This document shows positions 7,529 to 15,368 of a DNA stretch of 64,000 nt, piece after piece; positions within the stretch are counted from its first letter, which is position 1; each line of letters opens with the position of its first letter. This stretch comes from Clostridia bacterium (GTDB lineage: Bacteria > Bacillota_A > Clostridia > Christensenellales > Aristaeellaceae). Where the stretch lies: positions 1-64,000 of the forward strand of contig JAFQEB010000014.1 in assembly GCA_017399225.1 (NCBI GenBank), given 5' to 3'. Position numbers and translations under genes: made by a program. A model generated the notes under the pieces. That model did no database searches, was not told where the DNA came from, and was given only the letters and a program-made list of their open reading frames with translations.

Positions 7529-8389
7529 TCAGGCGTTTTGCAGATCCTCTGCCGCGCTGATGGCGGCGATGTTGCCTTCACCTACCGCTTTGGCAATCTG
7601 CAGGGGATGGCCGGTGCAGTCGCCGCAGGCATACACCCGGGGGAGATTGGTGCCCATGCGGCGGTCAACGCGGATGAATGCGCCGTTCAGGTCGATACCG
7701 GGCAGCAGGCTGTCCGGGGCGACAGCCGGGCGGAAGATGAATACGCCATCGTAGATCTTTTCGCCCAGGTTGGTCTTCACGGCGATCCGGCCGTCCTCCT
7801 GGCGGATGAGCTCCTTTGGTGTGCCCTCGCACAGGGTGTAGGGTACATGGGCGGGCTGATCATGCCGGGCAAGGAAGTAGTAGTCCACATGGCTGGCGAG
7901 GCCGGCGAGGAACTCGCCTTCTTCGACGCCGCCCGTCCAGGCGGAGAGGACGGCTACCTCGCGATCCCGGTAGAACATGCCGTCACAGGTGCCGCACCAG
8001 CTGACGCCCATGCCGATGAGGGCTTCCTCGCCGGGCAGGAGTTTGGGCCGCGCTGCGCCCGTGGCCAGCACAATGGCGCGGCTTTCCACGATATCGTTGC
8101 CTACAAGGGTCATATAGCCTGCGCTGCCGTTGGGCATGATCTGCCGGGCCAGCTGGTCGATGACCTGCGCGCCTGCATCCTCTGCCTGCCGGCGGAAGAT
8201 GTGCAGCAGCTCCCTGCCGGAAACCTGGGGAAGGCCGGGATAGTTGTCGATCCTTTCCGCCTTTTGAAGCCATCCGGTCGAGGAGGCGGCGGCAGCCACC
8301 GTAACGCTCAGATTACGCTGGCGGGCGGTCAGGGCGCAGCTCCACGCTGCGGGGCCTGAACCGATGATGAGCAGATCACAGTTTGACAT
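7529..8389 (-). CDS. Thioredoxin reductase-like flavoprotein lacking an NADPH motif
   Basis: 286-residue FAD protein of the low-molecular-weight thioredoxin reductase family. The FAD motif G-S-G-P-A-A (10-15), redox pair C132-G-T-C135 followed by D-G, and the C-terminal FAD signature C-G-D-C-T-G near 255-260 are intact. The internal NADPH domain is not: where G-G-G-N-S-A is normal, residues 147-154 read V-L-S-A-W-T-G-G, and the H-R-R-x-x-x-R phosphate site reads A-R-H-D-Q-P-A-H. That combination recalls ferredoxin-dependent flavin thioredoxin reductases of clostridia. It probably reduces the thioredoxin encoded at 11615 or a relative. Start: ATG behind AAGGAG with 6-nt spacing. Confidence 0.8.
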   Translation of the reverse strand: MSNCDLLIIGSGPAAWSCALTARQRNLSVTVAAAASSTGWLQKAERIDNYPGLPQVSGRELLHIFRRQAEDAGAQVIDQLARQIMPNGSAGYMTLVGNDIVESRAIVLATGAARPKLLPGEEALIGMGVSWCGTCDGMFYRDREVAVLSAWTGGVEEGEFLAGLASHVDYYFLARHDQPAHVPYTLCEGTPKELIRQEDGRIAVKTNLGEKIYDGVFIFRPAVAPDSLLPGIDLNGAFIRVDRRMGTNLPRVYACGDCTGHPLQIAKAVGEGNIAAISAAEDLQNA

Positions 8390-8415
8390 AGGCAGCTCCT
8401 TACTTCATGGGGCGG

Positions 8416-10239
8416 TTACTGCAGGTAGGTGTAGCGGGCGACGAGCCAGGGCATACCGTTGTAGGAGCCGTAGACGTCCGCATAGATGTTGTAGTAAACG
8501 CCTTCCTTCCATTTGGTCTTGGTCTGATTTTCCAGCAAAACCGGCTGGCTCTTGCCGTCCACAGAGCAGTAGAACACCGCCATCTGCGGGCTTTCGGAAA
8601 CGAAGTGATCCACCTGGCCCTGGGCGAGATAGATCTGTGCGCGGGAGGCACGGAAGCTGATGTTGCCCACCAGCTCCGCATAATCGGCAGGTTTGCCGAG
8701 ATCCCAGGCCTTGCGGGTATACACATCCTGATTGGGGAGGTAATAGATCACATAGTCGACCTGGGAGGTCTTTTTGCCGGGGTAGGAGGCCTGGATGGAG
8801 ACGGTGTTATAGCCGATCTTGTCGAAGATGGCGTAGAAGGTGAATTCGCCCGTCGTATCCAGGTTGGTGATGTTCAGATCGGAATGGGGGGAGAGAATGT
8901 CGATCTCCGCACCGGGGACGGTGGTACAGGTGATCTGGTACTTGTCCTCATTGGTGGAGGTATAGGTGGTCGCTGCAAGATCCAGGGGGATCTCCTGCAC
9001 CTCGCGGTACAGCGTGACAGCCAGAGAGTTATTGCGGCAGTAGGGGCTGCGCACCTCCACGTTGTAGACGTTGTCGCCAATGGGCTGCACGGTTGCGTTG
9101 TAGATCAGCAGACCGCTTTCATCCACTGCGTCGGACATATCCACGCCGTTGATCTTCACCGTCGAGCCGGCACGCACCTTGAAGTGCATGGAGTACATGG
9201 GCGTTGTGACCTCGGTGCGCAGGCTCTCGGGGGTCACCAGCTCAATGGGGCTCAGGGGGATGGAGATATCGTACTGGATGGGGGCGAGGGGCTTGAGGAG
9301 CTCCGGCGATGTGAGCAGCAGCGGCGTCAGGGTGACGGTCATGGTTTCGTCCGTAACGACGTCCAGCTCGTCATACCACACATGATCCTCGATGACGATG
9401 GTGGCAAAGCCGCCGATGACCTCATACCGGTCGTGCAGCTCGTTGATGTAAATGATCTGCCCGTCCTCGCCGGGGATGAGGATGGTGTGGGCAGCAAGGT
9501 CGTTGAGCAGCGAAGCAGAGACCAGCGCGCCGTTATCCCGGGCGTAGGCCTCCTGATATTTCTGGTAGGCCGTGACGCCGATCACCGCTGCAAGGCAGAT
9601 GACGACGAGGATCAGCGCGGTGGTGATGACCGTGATGGCGTGGCGGGAGCGCTTGCGGCGGGAGGGCGTCTGGGGCAGCTCATGGAGATTCGGCGGCTGC
9701 TTGAAGACGTTGTTCTGGCGCATATCTTCGACGATGGGATCATACGCCCGGGTATCCTGCCACTGGGCAGGCGCGGAAACGATGCGGGTGCCGCGCGGGT
9801 TGCGGGCCACGGGCTGGGGCGCCTCCTGTGCAGGGGTCTCAGGCGCGGGCTCCTGGTCATACAGACCGCTGACGGATACGCGGGCGCTGTGCTTTTCCTC
9901 CTCCGGCGCCGGTGCGGCCTCCTCTGCGGGAAGCTCGCGCTGGGCGGCAGGGGCGTTGCGCTGCAAGGCGCGGGCCTTCATCTGATCCAGCCGGGCCTGA
10001 CCGTCGTCCTTACGGGCCTTGAGCTCCATCATTTCCGCAGCCAGCACCTCGCGGTCATCCGGGGAGATATCCACCTCGCCGTCCTCGTCCACGCGGATGT
10101 AGGCCTTGCCGGCCTTGCTGTCCTTCAGCTGGGAGCGCCAGCTGGGCTCGACGGGCCGATCCGTGCTAAGCTCCGTGCCGCAGCGGATGCAGCGCGGCAG
10201 CGTAGCGCGGTTCCATTGGTTGCAATTCGGGCATCTCAT
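8416..10239 (-). CDS. Zinc-ribbon, single-pass membrane protein with large outer region
   Basis: 607-residue protein of unknown function. Residues 3-20 form a cytoplasmic zinc ribbon (C-P-N-C, C-I-R-C). A charged Glu/Ala/Pro-rich stretch to about 200 follows, then a basic R-R-K-R-S-R and one membrane helix (about 203-225). The outer 380 residues are beta-rich, with repeated short segments such as S-T-V-K-I-N-G-V-D and V-Y-N-V-E-V-R that resemble TcaA/YvbJ-type or PEGA-like modules. Zinc-ribbon membrane proteins of that kind are linked to cell-wall stress sensing; this is architecture-level similarity only. It sits between the LCP gene (30 bp away) and the reductase. Confidence 0.65.
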   Translation of the reverse strand: MRCPNCNQWNRATLPRCIRCGTELSTDRPVEPSWRSQLKDSKAGKAYIRVDEDGEVDISPDDREVLAAEMMELKARKDDGQARLDQMKARALQRNAPAAQRELPAEEAAPAPEEEKHSARVSVSGLYDQEPAPETPAQEAPQPVARNPRGTRIVSAPAQWQDTRAYDPIVEDMRQNNVFKQPPNLHELPQTPSRRKRSRHAITVITTALILVVICLAAVIGVTAYQKYQEAYARDNGALVSASLLNDLAAHTILIPGEDGQIIYINELHDRYEVIGGFATIVIEDHVWYDELDVVTDETMTVTLTPLLLTSPELLKPLAPIQYDISIPLSPIELVTPESLRTEVTTPMYSMHFKVRAGSTVKINGVDMSDAVDESGLLIYNATVQPIGDNVYNVEVRSPYCRNNSLAVTLYREVQEIPLDLAATTYTSTNEDKYQITCTTVPGAEIDILSPHSDLNITNLDTTGEFTFYAIFDKIGYNTVSIQASYPGKKTSQVDYVIYYLPNQDVYTRKAWDLGKPADYAELVGNISFRASRAQIYLAQGQVDHFVSESPQMAVFYCSVDGKSQPVLLENQTKTKWKEGVYYNIYADVYGSYNGMPWLVARYTYLQ

Positions 10240-10269
10240 GCGGTTACTCCTTGCGCGTTTCCGCGCTTA

Positions 10270-11205
10270 TCAGTCGTCATAATCCTCGTCGTCGATGACC
10301 AGCCAGCCGCACTCCATGTAATCGTTCAGATCCTCGCGGCTCTTCACCCAGTCGATCTCCTGCACGGACATACCGGCATACTTGATCGGGGAAACGGCGT
10401 CCTCCTGGGGGATGCGCAGCTCTTCGATCACGCAGGAGCGCAGGCTGTAGGCGATCTCCATCGCCTGCACCATCTCATCCAGGGACATATTGGTCATCGT
10501 CGTGTTTTCGGAGATCGAGTCCACCAGCGCCCGGGCCTGGTCATAGGTCATCACGCGGCACTTGTCCGCCAGGGTGGAAAGCACCGTGCGGGCGCGCTGG
10601 GTGCGCATGAAGTCGCCGCCGCCGCCGCTCTTGCGGATGCGCATGTAGATGACCGCAGCACGGCCGGTGAACAGATAGGTGCCCGCCCGGTTCATCTTCG
10701 GCGTCGTCTGATGGGCGTCCAGGGGATAATCCCGCAGGTAGCGGGCGTCGGAGGCGCTCACGTCGATCTCCACGCCGCCCATATAGTCCACGATGTTGGC
10801 CACCTGCTGGAAGTCGAACAGCACATACTTCTCGATCCTGATGCCAAAATGCTGGCTGAGCACCTTGCACAGCTCCTCAGGACCGTAGTTTTTCGCGATG
10901 TAAGTCACGCGGCCGATCACGCCGTCGGGGCGGACCACCAGCGCGTCGCGGATCAGGGAGGTCAGCATGATGCGGTTGGCGCGGGTATCCAGCGTCAGCA
11001 GCATGATGCCGTCAGTGTTGCCCAGGTTCTGCGGCTTGCCCTTCCACTGATCCACGCACAGCAGCAGATAATGGTGCATACCGTCGCGGGTCTCAGGCAG
11101 CTCTTCATAGGGAATGATCTCAATGGGCTTGGGTTCGTCAGCCAGGGCAGAGAAGCAGGGCAGCATCAGCGCAAGGGCCAGAAGCAGGCAAAGCAGTTTC
11201 TTCAT
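10270..11205 (-). CDS. LytR-CpsA-Psr (LCP) family protein
   Basis: 311-residue exported protein with a signal peptide (M-K-K-L-L-C-L-L-L then A-L-A-D). The LCP core spans about 45-265: a T-D-G-I-M-L-L-T-L-D strand, S-L-I-R-D, V-D-Y-M-G-G-V-E-I-D-V and a Y-M-R-I-R...G-D-F-x-R-T-Q-R-A-R segment. LCP enzymes transfer undecaprenyl-linked glycopolymers to peptidoglycan. The usual R-S-D-T after strand 1 reads N-T-D-G, but the later arginines that bind pyrophosphate are present. The N-terminus looks cleavable rather than a helix anchor, which is unusual. It heads the minus-strand envelope cluster with AAAGGAG before the ATG. Confidence 0.82.
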   Translation of the reverse strand: MKKLLCLLLALALMLPCFSALADEPKPIEIIPYEELPETRDGMHHYLLLCVDQWKGKPQNLGNTDGIMLLTLDTRANRIMLTSLIRDALVVRPDGVIGRVTYIAKNYGPEELCKVLSQHFGIRIEKYVLFDFQQVANIVDYMGGVEIDVSASDARYLRDYPLDAHQTTPKMNRAGTYLFTGRAAVIYMRIRKSGGGGDFMRTQRARTVLSTLADKCRVMTYDQARALVDSISENTTMTNMSLDEMVQAMEIAYSLRSCVIEELRIPQEDAVSPIKYAGMSVQEIDWVKSREDLNDYMECGWLVIDDEDYDD

Positions 11206-11614
11206 CGTGTGTTCTCCTTTGAAGAATGGTGTATATTACATAAACGGAGCAAGCTGCGCTTTTTGTCCCGCCGGGAATGAAAAAGCAGCGGAACATTACT
11301 ATTATAGCATTGATTGGCTGCAAAGGGAAGTGCGGGAATGAAAAAAGCAGCCCTAACAGGACGCTCGACCTGTCAAAAACCTCCACGGGAGGTGTCGGAG
11401 GGCCCGCAGGCTCTCTGACTGTAATCGTATCGCGGGGCTTTGCCGCGCGGGCGGGGCGGTTTCGGCTTTCGCCGAAACCATTCCTTACATTTTTTGCGGC
11501 CGTCAGCGTTAGCTGACAGCAAAAAATGCAAAACCTCCACTCAAAAAAGTGGCCGCAGCCACTTTTTTGACACGCAGTGCAGCCCTAACGGACTGCTTTT
11601 GCAGGAAAAGGATA
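11206..11614. other. Palindrome-dense intergenic region
   Basis: No gene is supportable. It contains at least four GC- or A/T-capped inverted repeats: GCGGGGCTTTGCCGCGC (about 11432-11448), GGTTTCGGC/GCCGAAACC (about 11459-11480), GTCAGC/GCTGAC (about 11502-11517) and AAAAAAGTGGC/GCCACTTTTTT (about 11545-11570). Two short motifs recur at both ends, CAGCCCTAAC and AAAACCTCCAC. The last hairpin is symmetric with A and T tracts and could end transcription in either direction. Confidence 0.6.
11545..11570. terminator. Symmetric A/T-tract hairpin
   Basis: AAAAAAGTGGC pairs with GCCACTTTTTT around a CGCA-type loop, with T-tracts when read from either strand. It suits termination of the minus-strand rseC-trxA transcript about 45 nt after the trxA stop. 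Confidence 0.65.
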
Positions 11615-11929
11615 TCAAAGCGCCTTCTTGATCATATCTTCCAGCGCGTCCTTGGGCATGAAACCCAGCTTCTGGTCAACGACCTTACCATCCTTGAAAA
11701 GGATCAGCGTGGGGATGCTCATCACGCGGAACTGCTTGGCCAGCTCGGGGCACTTGTCCACGTCCACCTTGCCGACGGCGAGGCTGTCGCGGTATTCGGC
11801 GGAGACCTCCTCCACCACAGGGGCAAGCATACGGCAGGGGCCGCACCAGGGCGCCCAGAAGTCCACCAGAACGGGTTTTTCCTGATTGATGAAGGTGCTG
11901 AATTCTTCGGTCATGATCTCTTTTGCCAT
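11615..11929 (-). CDS. trxA: Thioredoxin
   Basis: 104-residue cytosolic disulfide reductant of normal length. The active site W-A-P-W-C29-G-P-C32 and cis-Pro segment (S-I-P-T-L near 70) are canonical, with D-F before the active site (D23-F24) as the buried acid. It would reduce ribonucleotide reductase, methionine sulfoxide reductase and similar targets and be re-reduced by a thioredoxin reductase. Start ATG behind AAAGGAGG. It lies 33 bp after rseC and is read from the same promoter. Confidence 0.96.
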   Translation of the reverse strand: MAKEIMTEEFSTFINQEKPVLVDFWAPWCGPCRMLAPVVEEVSAEYRDSLAVGKVDVDKCPELAKQFRVMSIPTLILFKDGKVVDQKLGFMPKDALEDMIKKAL

Positions 11930-11962
11930 GAGATTGTCCTCCTTTGATTGTGATCGGGGATA

Positions 11963-12382
11963 TCAGTTGTCGCTTTCAAAAACCGCAGGGATGACACGCA
12001 CCAGCTGGGGCTTCCAGCGAGGATCGTTCGTGCGGCGGCGCTCCGTCAGAAAGAGGATCAGTCCGGGGATTGCCACGCCGAGGATGCCGCCGATCGCGCT
12101 GCCCAGGGAGCTCTCTGCGCCTGCCAGCTTATCGCCCAGCAGCATACCTGCAAACAGGCCGAGCACGGGGATCAGATAGACGATGAAGGACGCCTTCGTT
12201 ACCGCATGATCGGGCAGGGATACCACGGCCTTGTCGCCCACTTGGCCCTTGCCCTTGAGGCGCAGGCTCATCACCTTCTGGCCGCCGTGGCAGGCGTTGC
12301 ACTTCTCGCAGTCCTTCGGGCGGCAGAATTCGATCTCCAGCCATTCACCCTGTACGGATTTGATCTCGCCGGTTCTTTCCAT
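11963..12382 (-). CDS. rseC: SoxR-reducing system protein RseC family
   Basis: 139-residue membrane protein. The cytosolic N-terminus carries a Cys cluster C-R-P-K-D-C-E-K-C-N-A-C typical of RseC/MucC, then G-D-K-A-V-V and two membrane helices (about 65-85 and 90-112), ending in a basic tail. RseC homologues accompany Rnf/Rsx electron-transfer complexes; no rnf gene is in the window. Its pairing with trxA suggests a thiol or iron-sulfur redox job, an inference. Start ATG at 12382 follows AGGAG; the longer frame to 12430 overlaps the promoter. Confidence 0.82.
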   Translation of the reverse strand: MERTGEIKSVQGEWLEIEFCRPKDCEKCNACHGGQKVMSLRLKGKGQVGDKAVVSLPDHAVTKASFIVYLIPVLGLFAGMLLGDKLAGAESSLGSAIGGILGVAIPGLILFLTERRRTNDPRWKPQLVRVIPAVFESDN

Positions 12383-12418
12383 AGGCTTTTCGCTCCTGAC
12401 TATCGATGTGATACAACC

Positions 12419-12427
12419 AGTATACCA
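12419..12427 (-). promoter_or_regulatory. Extended -10 promoter of rseC-trxA
   Basis: Minus strand TG-G-TATACT (12427-12419), 37 nt before the rseC ATG. No good -35 is visible, consistent with an extended -10 promoter. Confidence 0.5.
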
Positions 12428-12504
12428 CACTTTTCACAGGAAAGGAAGTGTTTCCGGTCATTTACATGATACCCGGCATACACGCATTTGAAACATCGAA
12501 ATTG

Positions 12505-13011
12505 CTATTGGGCCGTAATGATCTGCACATTCGCCGGCGCAATGCCTGCATGGGCGTCTGCAAGGGTCATGACGAGGGCCGCCTCTGCGTCGGTGAAGGC
12601 GGGCTGCTCCGTCACGATGGTCAGGCTGCCGCCCTGAACCACCGCTGCGCAGGGGGCGAGACTGCTGCCGGTCAGGGCGGTTTCGATGGCCTCCTGAGCC
12701 TCATGATTGCGAATGATCTCCTGCAGCTGCTCCGCGGCGTCCTGACGCGTGAGACCGTCCAGGCCTTCCTGATCGACCAGCCGCTGCAGGGCGATGAGCT
12801 CCTGCTCGTAGAGGCTCGTCCGTTCCCGGACATAGGCTCCGACCGTCTGGACGGGATCGCCGGTAACGGACATGACGGGCAGGGTGGAGGCAGGGTATGC
12901 TTCCTCCAGCCTGCGCTGGTTTGCTGCGCTGCTGATGCACAGGGTCGAAAGCAGCAGCGTCAGCAGAAACAGGTTCCGGTGCCTGGTCAGAAAATCTCCG
13001 AAGCGTTTCAT
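12505..13011 (-). CDS. spoIIIAH: Stage III sporulation protein AH
   Basis: 168-residue mother-cell membrane protein with one N-terminal helix (about 12-28) and an intermembrane-space domain related to YscJ/FliF ring proteins. In Bacillus subtilis SpoIIIAH rings bind forespore SpoIIQ and form the channel between mother cell and forespore. Position as last gene of the spoIIIA operon, size and the C-terminal V-Q-I-I-T-A fold agree. Its ATG overlaps the spoIIIAG stop by 4 bp (ATGA). No SpoIIQ gene is visible in the window. Confidence 0.85.
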   Translation of the reverse strand: MKRFGDFLTRHRNLFLLTLLLSTLCISSAANQRRLEEAYPASTLPVMSVTGDPVQTVGAYVRERTSLYEQELIALQRLVDQEGLDGLTRQDAAEQLQEIIRNHEAQEAIETALTGSSLAPCAAVVQGGSLTIVTEQPAFTDAEAALVMTLADAHAGIAPANVQIITAQ

Positions 13012-13346
13012 GGCAGGGTCCCTCCTTCTCTCTGATAAACGGCAACGCGCCCCGGCTCGATGCCCAGCAGGGCAGAAACGGCGGAGGTCAGGCGCAGCTG
13101 CACGGCGATATCGCCTGCTCCCTGGGCTACCACGACCGCGCCGCAGGGGACGCTTTCCTCATAATAAACGGCGACCTCGACTGCGCCTGCGCCCGCCATG
13201 GAGGACAGCACGCTGCTGATACGTTCCTCCTCCGTGGCGGCAGGGCTTTCCCTGCCAAGCAGGAGGCAAAGGATTACGCAGACGCCCAGCGCAGCCAGCA
13301 GCCAGCCGTCCTTTCGCAGGTATTCACGGATCCTTTCATGATTCAT
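13008..13346 (-). CDS. spoIIIAG: Stage III sporulation protein AG
   Basis: 112-residue single-pass protein; helix about 15-34, then a short ring-building domain ending in the A-V-S-A-L-L-G-I-E-P-G-R-V-A-V segment typical of SpoIIIAG C-termini. It is about half the length of the Bacillus protein (about 229), lacking the inserted beta-triangle region. AGG-type site GGAGGCGTTGCA precedes the ATG at 13346, which overlaps the spoIIIAF stop by 4 bp; an upstream frame to 13505 is not used. Confidence 0.82.
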   Translation of the reverse strand: MNHERIREYLRKDGWLLAALGVCVILCLLLGRESPAATEEERISSVLSSMAGAGAVEVAVYYEESVPCGAVVVAQGAGDIAVQLRLTSAVSALLGIEPGRVAVYQREGGTLP

Positions 13347-13627
13347 TGCAACGCCTCCAAAGCAGGGTAAAGCGTTCCGGAAGCCTCCTGGGCGGCCTGT
13401 TCGAGGCTTGCGCCGGTGGGGCAGAGCAGCGTGTCCGGCGCTGCCACTTCCGGCAGGGAAAACCCGGCGGTCTCCAGCAGCTGACTGACGCCGTCCATCC
13501 AGCACAGCAGCATCAGCAATCCGACGACCATGCCCGCCGTCCTGCGCATCGTGCCCTCCGGCAGGAGCGTCATCAGCAGACCCGCGGTCAGGGAGAGCGC
13601 AGCAAAGCTCTTCAGCAGGGACATCAT
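13343..13627 (-). CDS. spoIIIAF: Stage III sporulation protein AF (short)
   Basis: 94-residue membrane protein with two helices (about 5-22 and 30-48), matching only the N-terminal half of SpoIIIAF. The soluble domain found in the Bacillus homologue (about 200 residues) is missing, yet the frame is intact and both gene junctions are tightly spaced, so this looks like a naturally short form rather than a frameshift. Assigned mainly from its place between AE and AG. Confidence 0.72.
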   Translation of the reverse strand: MMSLLKSFAALSLTAGLLMTLLPEGTMRRTAGMVVGLLMLLCWMDGVSQLLETAGFSLPEVAAPDTLLCPTGASLEQAAQEASGTLYPALEALQ

Positions 13628-13642
13628 CGCTTTGGCTCCTTT

Positions 13643-14755
13643 CTATCTGAGCATCATGGTCATGCCGCTCACGGCGATCAGCTGGGCGATGAGCATCAAA
13701 AACATCGCAGCCGCGCAGAGCTGGATGATGAACAGCAGCATCAGCACCCGGCCAAAGTCATGGATGCAGCCCGACAGCGGCCCGTCTGAAACCGGTTGCA
13801 TCAGCGCGGAGGCGAGGCGGTACATCATTGCGGAAACGAGCGTCTGGCAAAGGGGCGACATGGCGTAGGAGGCGATGAGCATCAGCCCCGTTACGCCCAG
13901 CGCGCCCTGCACCAGCATACCCGAGCCAACCAGGGTATCCACCGTATCAGCGAACAGGCCGCCGACCACGGGGATGAAGTTGCTCAGGGCGTATTTGGCC
14001 GTCCGGAGCGTGACGCCGTCCAGTGCGGCTGCGGTGACGGCCCGGGTCGTCAGCACGCCGATGAACACCGTAAAGCATATGCCCAGCGACCAGGTGGCGC
14101 AGCTCTGCACAAAGGACGCCAGCCGCTGCAGGCGGAGCCCGTCGCCAAGATGGCAGAGCATGGTGAGGATCGCGCCGGCCGTCGCCAGAGGTACCGTGAC
14201 CTCGCAGATGAGGGTCGTCATGGCGCTGGCTGAAGCCACGACGGCGGGCTGCATCAGTGCCGAGCCGCTGGAGCCGCCCACGGCTGCCATCATCGTCAGC
14301 AGCAGCGGAAACAGACCCTGCATCCCCTCGGACATCCGCCGTACGGCGCTTGTGGCCAGGGTAATATGCTCGGTCAGGTCCTGGGTGAGAAAGACGCATA
14401 CACAAAGCTGGCATACGACCTTGCCGGCGCTGCTGCCCTTGCCGCTCAGGCGGCGCAGCAGGCTCCACAGCATCGCGGGGGCCATCAGGCGCGTCAGCCG
14501 CCACAGGCTCGTGCGTGCGGCCCGGAGCAGCCCGGAGGCGATCAGCTCCAGCACGGCGTCAAAATCCAGCGTCACTTCGCCCCGGGCGATGGCTGCCAGC
14601 GTGCTGCGGAAGCCGCCGGTGGCCGCAAAGGGATCGGTCTGCCCCAGCGAGGCCTCCAGCGCGCCGACGTCCAGGCCGCTGACGATCTGCCCGACGCCCT
14701 CCGTCAGCGTTTCGCAGCGACCGGGGGCGGGCAGCAGCAACAGCAGTACGATCAG
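13643..14755 (-). CDS. spoIIIAE: Stage III sporulation protein AE, probable CTG start
   Basis: 370-residue polytopic membrane protein, permease-like part of the mother cell-forespore channel. It begins with a signal sequence (Leu-rich, ending P-A-P-G-R-C-E), then a soluble segment and about six or seven helices. The frame has no ATG or GTG anywhere near the true N-terminus. A CTG at 14755 overlaps the spoIIIAD stop as CTGA, mirroring the ATGA junctions at AF/AG and AG/AH; a TTG at 14740 is the alternative. The long upstream extension of the frame (to 15148) is antisense-like noise over spoIIIAD. Confidence 0.8.
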   Translation of the reverse strand: MIVLLLLLPAPGRCETLTEGVGQIVSGLDVGALEASLGQTDPFAATGGFRSTLAAIARGEVTLDFDAVLELIASGLLRAARTSLWRLTRLMAPAMLWSLLRRLSGKGSSAGKVVCQLCVCVFLTQDLTEHITLATSAVRRMSEGMQGLFPLLLTMMAAVGGSSGSALMQPAVVASASAMTTLICEVTVPLATAGAILTMLCHLGDGLRLQRLASFVQSCATWSLGICFTVFIGVLTTRAVTAAALDGVTLRTAKYALSNFIPVVGGLFADTVDTLVGSGMLVQGALGVTGLMLIASYAMSPLCQTLVSAMMYRLASALMQPVSDGPLSGCIHDFGRVLMLLFIIQLCAAAMFLMLIAQLIAVSGMTMMLR

Positions 14756-15138
14756 ACAGAGAGCGACATGATCTGCGTGAGGAGCGATCGCATGAAGGGC
14801 AGCGCCAGCGCGATGAGCATCACGCGTCCTGCCAGCTCCACCTTCATGGCGAGGCCTTCTTCGCCCGCGTCGCGGCAGGTCTGGGCGGAGAAGTCCATCA
14901 GCAGGCTGATCCCGCCCACCTTCAGCAGCTGCGTCATATAGCCGTCCGGTACGCCGCCGGCGCGGGCGATGTCCGCAATGCCCCCGATGGCCTGCTGGAG
15001 CGTCGGCGTCAGCATCCAGGCCAGGAGAGCCCCGCCGCCAAGGGCAAGCGCGAGGCCTGCCTCGGGCCGCATCCTGCGCAGCAGCATGGCCATCAGGGCG
15101 GCGCAGACCGCAAAGCCGGCCAGCTTTACATAATCCAT
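14752..15138 (-). CDS. spoIIIAD: Stage III sporulation protein AD
   Basis: 128-residue membrane protein with helices near 5-20, 28-48 and 100-122, the size and layout of SpoIIIAD. The segment K-V-G-G-I-S-L-L-M-D-F-S-A-Q-T-C-R-D-A-G is characteristic. It starts 12 bp after spoIIIAC and ends overlapping the probable CTG start of spoIIIAE. Expected in the mother-cell (outer forespore) membrane. Confidence 0.88.
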   Translation of the reverse strand: MDYVKLAGFAVCAALMAMLLRRMRPEAGLALALGGGALLAWMLTPTLQQAIGGIADIARAGGVPDGYMTQLLKVGGISLLMDFSAQTCRDAGEEGLAMKVELAGRVMLIALALPFMRSLLTQIMSLSV

Positions 15139-15150
15139 TCAGCCGCACCG

Positions 15151-15348
15151 TCAGTAGAGCTGGAAGATCGTCCGGACGCTGGTGAACAGCTCTGCAAGCA
15201 GATTCACCACCATCAGCAGTACGATCGCCAGTCCGGCGATGGTTGCCAGATTGGCCAGCTCGCTGCGGCCCGAGCCGGCCAGAACTGCGGATACCACCGT
15301 TGTAAGAATGCCGATCCCGGCAATTTGGAACAGGAGCTCCAGCTGCAT
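15151..15348 (-). CDS. spoIIIAC: Stage III sporulation protein AC
   Basis: 65-residue two-helix membrane protein, matching the usual 65-70 residues of SpoIIIAC. M-Q-L-E-L-L-F-Q-I-A-G-I-G-I begins helix 1, and a second helix spans about 38-55. The longer frame to 15423 is rejected because GGAGGATTGGACAA directly precedes the ATG at 15348. It lies between spoIIIAB and spoIIIAD. Confidence 0.87.
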   Translation of the reverse strand: MQLELLFQIAGIGILTTVVSAVLAGSGRSELANLATIAGLAIVLLMVVNLLAELFTSVRTIFQLY

Positions 15349-15368
15349 TTGTCCAATCCTCCGTGGGG

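Noticed and set aside
8407..11280. 957-codon plus-strand open frame
   Set aside because: Antisense to the zinc-ribbon and LCP genes, His/Val/Gly-rich composition typical of a shadow of GC-biased codons; no ribosome site or domain.
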